From positions 18,776,136 through 18,840,135 of the forward strand of contig CM032662.1 of assembly GCA_019095985.1 (NCBI GenBank): a stretch of DNA of 64,000 bases, written 5' to 3'. Of this stretch, positions 28,172 through 39,142 are shown in pieces; within the stretch, counting starts at the first letter, position 1; the number at the start of each line of letters is the position of its first letter. The position numbers were made by a program, and so were the translations under genes. The notes below the pieces were generated by a model. The model made no database searches, was not told where the DNA came from, and saw only the letters and a program-made list of their open reading frames with translations. The DNA comes from Streblospio benedicti (lineage: Eukaryota > Annelida > Polychaeta > Spionida > Spionidae).

Positions 28172-28229
28172 TGTTATAAAAAGGTAAGTCTTTTTATATG
28201 TCTACATTCGCAACTTTCGTCGCTCTTAC

Positions 28230-31200
28230 CTCTTTTGCAGGTACCTATGTTCACCCTCCGAGAGCTGGGGACACTGCTGGCTTACATGGTCAGGGCTACC
28301 ACACTACCAGCAGACGTTCCCTGAGTTGTAAAACTTTGTTGTCAAAGCGGGTTCGGGAGCGCGGGTAGAGCACCCGGAATTCAGACAATTGTAAATTCAA
28401 CAGGGTCTCCTTAATCCACAAAATCTCGGAGTTCTCCACCTCCGAAGCGTTTCTCTGCTTCTTGTTGTAATTCTTCTTCTTTTTCGATGCTGCCGAAGTG
28501 GCATTTTGCAGCCCCAAAGTGCCGGAACCTGAGTGAGCAGAAAGAAGCTAAGCTTGGTAGCATTCCGGCTTGTCTCTGCTCTCCCGGTAAATAAGGCAGC
28601 ATTGCAGCACCATGAAAGGGACTTTGCCTTCCTCCTCCTCGCAGACGTCAAAGCACTGACGAAGTGAGGGGGTGGACAGGCCATCTCGCAAGCAATCCAT
28701 AACAGCCTCCTAACGTTTGGCCACGTCATCGCCATACATGCGCCGGGCCAGCAGTTGGAGGTCATTAATGAATTCGGTGACAGTCTCTTCCTTCGTCTGT
28801 TGATGGGTCTTGAGAGCCTGTCGCACTAGGGCAGTGACTTGGGTGACATTGAACTGAACGTTCAGTGCCGCCACAAGAGTGTCCCAGCTATCCAGTTCAT
28901 GATCTTCCAAATTCACCAACAGACGGGGCTTTTCCCGTGAGTCTGTCCGCCAACTACAAGGCCCACTCGAACGCTGGCACGGCATGCTGTTGCAGCACCC
29001 GAGTGAAACTGTGTAGGTAATCGGTCCAAGACAGATGAGGGCGTGGTTGGGCGAACTTGGAAAAGGCCTTGATGCGATCCTGAAAGCTCACCATTTCCAA
29101 CCACGACCTGTGCTGAGTGGTGTTCCGTGGGCAGGCCCCTCCACATGGCCGGTCCTCATCCTCCGAGTTGGAGGAGTCTGAGGAGGCAGACGTGGTGTGG
29201 TACAAGTGTTGACGAGATTTAGTCGCGTAATCTTCCTCAGCGCTAACGTAAGGCGCTCGGAAATAAAGCGAACTGCGTTTGGTCACAGGTGGTGAATGTT
29301 CAGCCCTGGGTCGAGGTCCATTGCATGGAGGAAGAGAACGTGCAGTCTCTTCCCTGGTCTTTCTCTAGCATACATGACATAGCCCTCCTGACGGATCGCG
29401 GACTGATAGCGCAACTTCCGGGTACGGACTCCAGAAGTTGGGCCAGTGCTTCACATCCGTTGGGGTTGAGGGCTCGCGGCACGCAAAGGGCAGGGGACGC
29501 CTTGTGTGGGCTTCCTAAATCATTGGTGGGCGCTACTGCCTCCTCCCTCCATGCAGAGACCACCTCTAGGAGGCTATCCCATATGATGCGGAAGTTGGGG
29601 AAGTCAATAAGCACCACCAGGCGGCACATCCGAGCCTCCAAGCACGCCGTGTACAACGTAGTCTCACGGGGGTGCGATGTAGCACAGATGTGTTGAAATT
29701 CTTCCTTGTGGACCTCCAGTTCGTCCAGCATGAGTTTCTGTGCGGTGTACGCAGAATTTACCCATGCCAGGGGTCCCTGGGGTCGAGTCTCGAGCGTAAG
29801 CAGCTCATCCAGGGTCACAGGCTCGAATCCCGCGATGTCACCCATATAGTGTATGGTGGGGGAGTTCGGAAATGTAGCCATGACTTGAGTGTTATACTCA
29901 AACCCAGCGCTGAAACCTTACCTCCTCATCACCGTTGCCGGGAGGAGCAGGCGGGGTGTCCGAATCCCGGATCCGCCTCATAGTGGGCCGCCCCGTGTTG
30001 AGGGGTGAGGGTCGCCACCTATGAGTTGCGTAGCGAGCCCCTCCGACCTCCCGACCTCGCAACAGAACGGGTGTAAGGCGGGGGTTATCGATAGCACGGC
30101 TTATCTCCAAAGGGGACATTTGCGTTATGATCCAACGCGACTGTGCGGATGTCAAATGACATGAGGGCATTATGACCTGCCCAGATTCTCGGGGCATGCA
30201 CTATTATGTCTGGCGTGCGGGCGTTAGCGCTGTGTCCCCTAGGAGCCGTGCGGGTATACGCCGGTGGGTGAGCTCAGCACGTCCCTGTTCAGAGAATTGT
30301 GCTCGTAGTGACTGCTGTGGTGGACTATCCCGTGGTGGACGGAGGTGGTAGTGGTTACACCTCTATGCTCAGCCTTCGCGGGTGTCCCGGGGGACAGCCA
30401 CTGGCAACCGATCGCTGAGGTCCTCCCCTGACAAGAACAAGCGTTGGGCACCCCTAATATGATGGGAGCGAAGCTCAGACCATGTTCCAGTGGCAATCCC
30501 AGCTGGTCCAGAAGTCCTCGCATTCATGGACGAGTGTCCGTAAACAGAACTGCCGGTTAAGAGTTGCTTTGTGGTCATCACAGTGATGCTAGTCAGGGTG
30601 CCCTTGGACTTACGGGTACATGGCGGTGCAACCCATGTAGGCCTACCTGGGACTCCCCACACCGGGCTACTAGCTCTAGTGGCTTTCACCGGGTGTCCCG
30701 CCAGGGTCAAGTCCATGTGGTCAGTCGTGGAAGCACGTCCCATACCGGGATGGGAAGACTCCGTGTTACTCGCCTTAGTGGCTTTCACTGGGAACTGTCC
30801 ATCGGTCGGGTCATTGCGGATGTGCTCCGAGTTACTCCCCTTAGTGGCTTTCACTGGGCACAGTTGAAACAGCTGCGTCAACTGTGGCGTCCAGGTCATG
30901 GGTTTTCGCTCTCGAGCGCGTCACAGGAAATGACCCCGTCCTTGTGGGGCAGCCTCGAGCGCTCTTAGAGGGCGTATGTCCACGAGCCCTCGCTCGTCCA
31001 GTGTCAGTAACAACATCCACAGCGAAAATCAAAAGATGTATTTACCGTCGTGGTAGGAGGGTCCACAGGTGGTGGCGCATCTTCATTGGCGATTCCGTGC
31101 CCCTCATGCAAAGCTGAGCCCGTCCTCTCAGTCCATGTTCACCTAGGCAGATCGTGGCTAGCGGCAAGGCGGTGCCACACGTCAACCAGATCCTGGTCAC

Positions 31201-31240
31201 GGCACCAAGCTGTAGGCCTAAGCTTTTTGGACAGCCGAAC
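28230..31240 (-). mobile_element. Broken LTR retrotransposon fragment (gag part, Ty3/Gypsy-like)
   Basis: Minus-strand fossil between the two WIPI copies. The recognisable part is a Gag-like capsid region (about 28290-29881) with a retrotransposon-gag motif near 28715-28850. Right of it, near 30010-30020, is a TGGCGACCC-type primer-binding-site candidate. The leader/LTR-like stretch 30020-31240 carries a repeated unit. No protease, reverse transcriptase or integrase and no second LTR is present, so it is truncated and also carries several breaks. Age cannot be estimated without a second LTR. Confidence 0.6.
30660..30865. repeat. Short repeat in the LTR-element leader
   Basis: The block TAGTGGCTTTCAC(C/T)GGG occurs three times, with spacings of roughly 100 and 64 bp. 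It gives a repeated Pro-Val-Lys-Ala-Thr peptide in one minus-strand frame. It is treated as part of the fossil LTR element. Confidence 0.5.
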
Positions 31241-31589
31241 TTGCAAATAAAACCTGCGAGGCACTTACAAACCTTGTTTACTATCCAGTGGTTTGAACGT
31301 GTGAACTCGTACGTTTACCAGGCCTTCAACAGGCTAGATTGATGGCTCTCGCATGAGAGACGTCGCACTAGTGCTGGCGACACGAGTCTCATTAGCCACG
31401 TACAGTTCACAGAAATCAGTGAAACGGATCTATACGCGTACACGGGGGTGCCCACGTTTATCTACGCTAGACTGACCGCAGTCTCAATAGAGTATAGGGC
31501 CCTAAATCGACAGATTTGGAGGTGCTGGTCCCTAATCAATGTGGTCGCTCCCACAACTTATTTGAAACTGAACTGTCTACGAGATTGTT

Positions 31590-32240
31590 ATTCGATGACA
31601 TGTCCAAGTAGCAGCAAAAGGATCGCGCAAACTAGGCTTTATACGCCGCAATCTCCGGGGCGCACAAGCTAAGTGCAAGAAGCTGGCCTATATTGCCCTA
31701 GTGCGGTCGGGTATGGGTATGCTTCCATAATTTGGGACCCACACACCAAGGGGAACTTATGTAAACTTGAGAAAGTAGGCCTACAACGCTCAGCTGCCAG
31801 CTGGGTCCTGTCATCATAATCCCGAACTGCCAGCGTCACATCCATGCTGAATCAACTAAGTCTTGAACCCCTGGAAACCAGACGCCGTATCCAGAGACTG
31901 GGATTCATGTACAAAATACTCCATGGCCATTTACCTATGGCGGACGTTATCTTCAGTATTCGAAACGTCCAGCCAGGGGAGAGGATACCAACACAAGGAA
32001 ACTAGAGACACTAAGATCAAACACTAACGAATTCAAGTATTCATTCGCGTCTCGCACAATCATCGAATGGAACAGTACTCCCGAATCCATTACGTCAGCT
32101 GACTCTGCAGCATCATTCAAGAGTCAGCTCAGCAAGCACCATCAACCGTAGTCCGCACAACCCGTCGGTGCGATGCCCCAACCTGGGGCCCTGCCGACTA
32201 TTAGCAAGATCCAGATCCAGATGTCCGGTGACGTCAGATA
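31590..32240 (+). mobile_element. CR1/L2-like LINE 3' end
   Basis: Translation in changing frames gives the typical thumb-to-tail order: RKLGFIRRNLR (about 31623), LAYIALVRSGMGYASIIWDP (about 31683-31742) and SFASRTIIEWNSTPESIT (about 32043-32097), followed by a 3' tail with GATCCAGATCCAGATG (about 32208-32223). Such short 3' tandem units are usual at CR1/L2 termini. It is 5' truncated with several frameshifts and dead. It belongs to the same broad clade as the LINE at 49100-50370. Confidence 0.8.
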
Positions 32241-32411
32241 CGTCATTTACAGGACGGGGGTGACGTAATTCGTACGTCGGAACGGAGATCGTGAACGAGG
32301 TACGTAACCTAACTGCACCCAGGGCAATTAAAGTTATTAAATTGCCTCGCTAATTGGGGTGGACGCTAAAGTCCACCCGCCCGGGTTCCTACACCAACTA
32401 CTTTGCTCACA

Positions 32412-34486
32412 TATACAGTTATACTAATTGCAACAAAGTTATAACGAAGGACCCCTTTCTGTGCCGCAAAAATTTTACAGTAATGGTTTATATCATAAAA
32501 TATTTAACACTTGTTTCTCCCTGTATTCCATTTGCAGTTGGCGAGTACTACACCAATTTGCACATTATAATTTGAGTTTACACAAGGTACTACATTCTAT
32601 TCAAGCTTTCATTTGATGTACATTTAATTCTTACACGTAGCCTTTGAATTGGTTCCATTTAAAGTGAATGTTCACTACTAACAGCATGTGTTCAATTAGA
32701 ATTGTGTGTACAGCAAGAAACAATTTTGCTTAGATCTACTACCAAAGAAATTTATGTGACGCCATTTCAAATTGAAAAGAACACTTTCTAAGTATTTGGA
32801 ATATTTGCAATTCTATACCTGAATCAAGCTAACCATCCAAATGGAAGACAATCCAAACCAGCCGCTTTGTTTCAATTTCAACTACGAATGTACACAGCTT
32901 GCAGTTGGAAAACGAAATGGTTATGAAGTATTTTCACTGGAGAACAGTGATGACTTGGACAGCATATACAAGGAAGACACTTATGATGATATTCACATTT
33001 TGAGTTCGGTATTTGGTGGCACAATTATTTTGTACGTCCTTGCATCGTCACCAAGGAAATTGTGGTTGTACAACATTACCAATGGAGACAGCAGATCACT
33101 TGGGTCATATAACCTCAGCATAAGAGGTCTGAAAATGAACAACAATATGTTCTGTGTTTGCTTGGAAGATTTCATGTATGTCTACAGCAGTAAAGGGTCT
33201 ATGAGTGAAATCGAGCAAGCCATCTCCGATATGATGAACAATCCTCAAGGAGTGTTTGCTATGTCACGCAATAATGACAGGGACCTTAAAGGGTGTTATC
33301 TGGCTTATCCTGGACAGGGGTCAATAGGCGAGGTGGTCATAAATGATTGCGGTCTGAAAAAAAGAGTGAATTCGATCAGAGCCCATGAGAGAGTGCTTGT
33401 GGCTTTAGAATTCAACTCAAATGATAATAAACTGGCGACTGCCGACGAATTGGGAATGCACATAAAGGTTTTCTCCATACCAGAGTGCGAACCGTTATTT
33501 CAATTCACCAGAAGCAGTATGAGATATGCTACAATATACTGCCTGGCCTTCAGCTTTGATTCTATGTTTTTAGCTTGCTCCAGCAACACAGAGACCGTGC
33601 ACGTGTTCAGACTCGTCAAAGAACCGTCATCTCCACCAGCAGAGGGAGTGATGGGCTTCTTGGGAGGCGCTATTGCAGCAATGCCCGGCTGCAGCTATGT
33701 GAGCGAGGCATTATCGGACGAAGGCCGTCACTTTGCAAAAGCTACACTTCCAATCTCGGGCTTACGGAATGAATGTGTCATCATTGTGAGAGACGACAGT
33801 CTCAACTTGTTTGTCGCCTGCGGGAATGGTGTGCTATATATCTTTTTACTGGATCATGCCAAACGTGGTGATTGTAAGCTGCTCAGAGAATACCCACTCG
33901 GCGAACAGCCAGAATCCGTGCTCGGGGCAGAAGAAGCGGAGGAACGGGGAGAGATTGGTGACTTCACCTTGCCTCGACTAGAGTTTCCTCCAAATAACTT
34001 CTATTGAAGACACAAGGTGGTCATAAATCTTGCCATTTCAGTGTTAATGTAACCATGAATACAAGCTGTACATGTTCAGTCAGAGGTGATTGTGTAGGCT
34101 GAATGTGTTGTTAATGTGTTGCTCAGTAATGAGATGGTAAATTGATGCTGGTATTGTGGCAGAGCATATACACAGTCTTCTATCTTGTGGCAATAGTGAT
34201 TTAATTTAACGAAAATTGACATGTGATTTTTGTCTACTTGCAGATTACGTATGCATGGATATGGGCATGCGCAATCGTGCGACTAATTTCCATTTTGAGA
34301 ATGTCATTACATGTACATGGACAATATAGGCCAATTTGAAATTGAAATGTACATTTATGTTACAATGTTTGTTTACTTTGAATTCATCACTAATGTAGTA
34401 CGTTCTGATTTCAATGATTAAGCTAATTTTGTAGATTTCAACAAAATTGAAAATGTATGTTTTAAAAGGGCAAGTCTTTTTATATG
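32412..34486 (+). repeat. Segmental duplication unit B
   Basis: Direct-repeat partner of 26078-28200. Homology starts in the spacer upstream of the frame and ends at AAGTCTTTTTATATGT. The units are separated by about 4.2 kb of retroelement debris. Confidence 0.85.
32841..34007 (+). CDS. WIPI1/2-type PROPPIN (intronless copy B)
   Basis: Second copy, also 388 residues and open, about 90% identical to copy A (I count about 39 differences, no indels). It has the same propeller landmarks, including LACSSNTETVHVFRL and the C-terminal PPNNFY. The FRRG-equivalent is FTRS (222-225), so two of four signature positions are changed. The residue aligned to human WIPI2 Arg108 is Asn101. In the first 120 codons I count 11 synonymous and 8 replacement changes against copy A, which suggests purifying selection. 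Codons 120-240 are much richer in replacements, and codons 240-301 are nearly identical. The downstream poly-A hexamer used by copy A is mutated here; the next AATAAA is at 34768. Probably expressed or only recently silenced, but this is unproven. Confidence 0.88.
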   Translation: MEDNPNQPLCFNFNYECTQLAVGKRNGYEVFSLENSDDLDSIYKEDTYDDIHILSSVFGGTIILYVLASSPRKLWLYNITNGDSRSLGSYNLSIRGLKMNNNMFCVCLEDFMYVYSSKGSMSEIEQAISDMMNNPQGVFAMSRNNDRDLKGCYLAYPGQGSIGEVVINDCGLKKRVNSIRAHERVLVALEFNSNDNKLATADELGMHIKVFSIPECEPLFQFTRSSMRYATIYCLAFSFDSMFLACSSNTETVHVFRLVKEPSSPPAEGVMGFLGGAIAAMPGCSYVSEALSDEGRHFAKATLPISGLRNECVIIVRDDSLNLFVACGNGVLYIFLLDHAKRGDCKLLREYPLGEQPESVLGAEEAEERGEIGDFTLPRLEFPPNNFY

Positions 34487-34767
34487 TTATGCTGTGCCTA
34501 GAGATTGCAAAACGTTGCCAATTATAAGGAACACTTTGTTTGCCTCAGCAACTTCTCACAGCATACATTTTTAGTTCCGTTTCAATAATCCGCCTCAATA
34601 AAACCAAGTTACGACTTTACACGTACAATACGTGTGGATACGTCACAGGGGTGGGCCTGCCATCGCTTACTAGTATGTGTAGAGTGTTTAAATCAGTGCT
34701 CAGTTTCTTGGTCACTGTAACATACATACAATATGTACACTAAATTGCACTTCCTCAATCATATCTA

Positions 34768-34773
34768 AATAAA
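34768..34773 (+). terminator. Possible poly-A signal of WIPI copy B
   Basis: First AATAAA after the copy B stop codon (about 760 bp downstream), just outside the duplicated unit. Confidence 0.3.
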
Positions 34774-34784
34774 AGCTTTTCAAA

Positions 34785-36212
34785 GTAAACAGGCGGATTC
34801 GACTGGAATTCTATTTCAACCGCGGTCGAATACGCCAAATTCACGTACGGTCGAATACGCCCACGTTGATTTTTTGCCTTTGATCGGCATCGCCAAATTG
34901 TGGTCGAATCCGCTCATTTTATGTTAGTATGATAAAGTGCAGAGGGGGTAGGGGGTGGGGGTCATCAACAACAACTTCACCTATAAGTAGATATAGAAGC
35001 TTAGGGTGTCACTTCCACTCATAAAACAATGCTACATGTTACCAATTCCTTTATATACAGTGTGTACAAATTCTTCACAGGCCACTTTAATTTCATTTAT
35101 CTAATTCATGAAGATACCTTTTTATTTTAGATTATATTTAGAATGCATCTTAGAAACTTTAATTTGTATTTGTTTAGAAAAGAAATTGATGCAATATCAC
35201 ACAAAAAAGTTTGTTGCAACAGATCTGATTTATAATGGTTTAAGTCACAATGCACCAGTTTTGTAATAATTTGGCCATCTTTAGACCCTGTAAATTAATG
35301 TGGGTATAGAGGTAATATATTCTACATTTGATAGTTTATCTTATTTTGTCCCATAGTGCCCATTTGAAGACTTATGTATAATTTTAAGTGATAAATATCA
35401 AAGATTTATGTTCATTGAGAATATATACATGTAATTGTATAACGGCTAAACCCATATTCTATTTGTAATTTGTAATTTGTAGTCCGTACATGTTAATGTT
35501 GTGTATTAATAAATTCAATTGTGTCAATATAAATCGTGTTATATGTTTATTTATGCATGTATAGACATTCAGTTCTGGTAAAAATGATATTTTTATTGTG
35601 AAATAGTCGTTTTATGTACGATTATTAATTGTTTAAGGGCTAATAATATAAACCCATATTCTATTTGTAATTTGTAATTTGTAGTCTGTACATGTTAATC
35701 TTGTGTATTAGTGAATTCAATTGTGTAAATATAAATCGTGTTAAATGTTTTTATTTATGGATTATAGCCATTCAGTTCTGGTAAAAATGATATCCCATAC
35801 ACATTTTACGATTGTCTCTGGGTCATATGATCATTTTCATTGATCAACTCGATATATTAACATTGTTACTTTTTTGGAGTGTTTGTCTAGACATTTTACA
35901 GTTGATTACTGTCTAAAAACTAACAGAAAACTACAATGAAATTTAGTTTTAGTAATTTCTAACATATTTCCTAACAAATTTCCCATTAAACAAGGTAGAG
36001 TTTGATAACAGTTCAAGCAAAGTTATAAGTCTTAATTATAACTTGTCTTACTATAGAATACTTAGGCCTCTGCTGACACACATGTTTACTATCAAATAGC
36101 CGTAATACAGTCTATTTAACCAATGGGCACTAGTGGTGGAATTGTGATACGGTCGAAAACGCTCGTTTTTACGGTCGAATCAACCAATGGGCAATAGTGG
36201 TCGAATCACCCA
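34785..36212. mobile_element. Transposon-like element with GGTCGAAT subterminal repeats
   Basis: Both ends of this 1.4-kb AT-rich segment are decorated with the same motif. Left end: AGGCGGATTCGAC (inverted), CGGTCGAATACGCC twice, TGGTCGAATCCGCT. Right end: CGGTCGAAAACGCTCG, CGGTCGAATCAACC, TGGTCGAATCACCC. The motif was not seen in the middle. Clustered subterminal motifs with weak terminal inversion are typical of non-autonomous DNA transposons. No transposase. The superfamily is unknown to me. Confidence 0.55.
35446..35796. repeat. Tandem duplication, period about 203 bp
   Basis: The block from about 35448 recurs from about 35651. Shared anchors are AACCCATATTCTATTTG, GTACATGTTAAT and CATTCAGTTCTGGTAAAAA. 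It lies inside the element 34785-36212. Confidence 0.75.
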
Positions 36213-38990
36213 AGACTCTTTTCAAACAGTGGTATCCCATGGAATTTGTGCATCTCTATATTGAGCAACGTTGTTCTTCGAGGCTTCGAACTAGCTATTT
36301 TGCATTCTTTAAACATTTCCGACCGCAAATCTATATGAAAAAAAATCTCACACCACTATTTCCGCTCACCCCAGGGTACCTACGCCATTGGCTGTATTTT
36401 CTGAGGTCTCATGCTGCCATCCTGTGCGAAATTATTATTTAATCTTTAATGGGATATCTTCTATATAATCAATAAGACAATATGTATGGCAATTTATTGA
36501 ATCTAATCCAACAAAATTCTGCTACTACATCACCTTTCTATTTCCTACGGGAAAGTGTAAAAATATTACAATCAATAGAGTGTTCAAGAATTCACAAAGC
36601 TAAATCACATTGATTTTCAGGTTCACTGATATACCATGCGCAATGTGACCCTCTGCAAATTGCTACCCCTATAAAGAATGTTGACCAGTGGCCCGTGCCA
36701 CCTAATGTCTGCACCCGTCAACAATAATAGTGCGGGGACGTCACTTTATGAGTATGGAATATGAGGTTGTGTCGCTAGAACGTGTGTTTACTGTTGATAT
36801 CACGTCCCAATTTGTAGAGGACATTAAAGCCGGTTTTACATTAGGCCCATTCTCTTTTTCATTTGGTTATTTATAACCAGGTCATTTTCACAACACTTCT
36901 TTCCATTTCTATTACGTAAACATTTTTGAAGGTATGTTTCATTTTGAAAGGAAATAATGATAATTGGAAAAGATGCATTTCGTGTTGCAAACACCATAAA
37001 TTCATTTATCCGGTAATATAAATGTTTTATTTGCGTCGCTGTTTGCGTTCTTTGAAAAGTGCGCTTTAGCTCAGTGGATGAGAGATTAGAAAAACTACCA
37101 TGGGTTTTTGTAAAAGCTTTACGTTATGATCCCCAACGGGATAGTTAGATCTAACGTGATAATGTTGCCTATTTTTTAGTGAATCAATATGAATTGAAAT
37201 GATAATGCATAGAAGTACAATTTACTTTAAAGAGTAACAGACAGTGTTACGTTAACAACGGCCTTCTACCATTCGAATTGGTTCATGACATACCAGCTAG
37301 TACAGTCACTGTATGCCAGTTGTATAGGATGGCCGCACTAACTAAGAAGGCAGACCAAGTTCAACGGTGAAAGACTATATATTATTCGTAAGATGCACTA
37401 GACAATGCGTGAGTACATGACCACCAGCATAGCCCTCATTTAAAATACCCCAAGTTTATTTCTCAAGTGAACATTAAAACAACGCCCATCTTACAATATA
37501 AAAACTCATAGTAACGGTTCCACTGTCTATTCCAGAATATAACGGGATGCAGAGACCTATTCATTGTTGAACTTAAATTGTCATGCAAAGTCTACAGTCT
37601 TCTTCTATATCAAGCGATATTCTCACAAGTGCCGTCAAATTATTTGTTTTCTATATGCTGACTACTGAAAGTTGGTCTTATTATTACTTAAAACTATATA
37701 CAGTATTTTGAAATATGTAGATAACGGTATATTTTACACTCCGTACCTAAACTACATCTGATTGAATTAAAGTAAAATTGGTAAATAACGGCCAAGGCCA
37801 TAGCCACAGCCGATGGTATCTAAGGTGCATCTGAAGCCCCAATTTCACATAGCCGAAGCTCGCTCCAGATGCTCCAAAAGACGCCAGAAATGAGAAAACA
37901 ACATTGTAAGCCTTTTTATGGAATAGTCATATTAGCAATCAAATATACATAAAATTACTTTAATGTTAAACACGAATGATATGCGTAAGAGCAAAAATAT
38001 AGAAGATATATAATTACTTAGAAGTCTGAAATACTGCATCTTAATGTTCTAGCTGGTCACACTAATATTATACAGAATTATTCTTCCCGCGAACTAATAC
38101 ATGTAATCATGATAAATTATGGTATCTGAACATCGGTTCCATGTTACCGAACATATGTCATTTTTATACCCCTTGTCTTAGCATCAATTGGGGACAATAT
38201 TGCTCGATGATGCTCATTGATGCATTCATGTTTCTGGTAAGCTATATTCTAATCGCACCGATTCGATAAGGGACGAGTTACGGCACCTATCATGTAGATT
38301 TGGTCTAATACATTGAAATTATAAGTGCCCAATCACGATAGCTATTGGGTGTCTTTGTGGTTACAAAATATCAATGGACATAAATCTTAGTTGGAGTGTC
38401 AAAAACCAATAATAAGTAAAATCGGAGTAGGGCAAATTTGAAACTGACGGTACTGTGTTCACAACGTACCCTGAGGACGCGTTAATGTGTTGAAAAAAAT
38501 ATGTATGGAAACGAACGAAGAGAATTACCCCATAATATAATGGAATTGATGCGTCTTTTTACAATCATTCAACATAAAACTTCCCCACACAAGGACTTTG
38601 CATCAGTTGAAACGACGCAAAAAACAGCAACAACCCAGCATCAACCAACGGAATAAGCAACCAATAAGCAAAAAAACACAGGTCTACTAAGTACAGATTT
38701 TAATCCCCCTTAGATATTAATCCCCCTCGTCTAGTATTATAATCCCCGGCTTTAAATACCTGTACTAAGTGGGCCTGTGGCAAAAAACAAACAAAAACTA
38801 AAGCTAACCTAATCCTTATATGCTCCCGTGTCGTAATACTCGTCGTGTAGGCTAATGTATATATCAAATTCATCGTAAAACGCAAGTTATTGGCATTATA
38901 AACGTAATCGTATATTTAGCCTTCCAACTCTGGCCTTCCAACAGCAACTAATACCGTCTACGCGTATCCAGGTTAGTCGCTCGGTTAGTC
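36213..38990. other. Spacer with a tRNA-like A box
   Basis: No gene recognised. At 37067-37077 TAGCTCAGTGG matches the tRNA A-box consensus, but the expected B box about 50 bp further on is degenerate, so at most a SINE or tRNA relic is present. Confidence 0.4.
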
Positions 38991-38996
38991 GTCGGC

Positions 38997-39004
38997 TATA
39001 AATA
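38997..39004 (+). promoter_or_regulatory. TATA box of the hydantoinase-DUF917 gene
   Basis: TATAAATA lies 139 bp upstream of the start codon at 39143. It would place transcription start near 39028 and give a 5' leader of about 115 bp. A duplicated GGTTAGTCG element sits directly upstream (about 38971-38993). Confidence 0.5.
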
Positions 39005-39142
39005 ACTTGTTGTAAACAGTACATGCAGGTGTTACGGCGAATCGGCAACTACTGCTTTATCAATATTTTCAAAGTTTGTGCTGGTGGTTTAAAACATTCG
39101 AGCGATAGTGCATAGTGATAAACTAATTTTCCTTGGTTAATA

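Larger units (their letters stand above)
26078..28200 (+). repeat. Segmental duplication unit A
   Basis: This unit pairs with 32412-34486 as a direct repeat about 6.3 kb away. It covers about 460 bp upstream of the ATG, the whole WIPI-like frame and about 490 bp after the stop, ending at AAGTCTTTTTATATGT. Upstream and downstream noncoding parts are clearly alignable, so the second copy arose by DNA duplication and not by a second retroposition. Confidence 0.85.

Noticed and set aside
29289-31250. Several plus-strand open frames of 60-135 codons
   Set aside because: They are shadows of the minus-strand LTR-element fragment and its GC-rich leader.
37061-37140. tRNA gene suggested by TAGCTCAGTGG
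   Set aside because: Only the A box matches; the B box is degenerate and no cloverleaf can be drawn.
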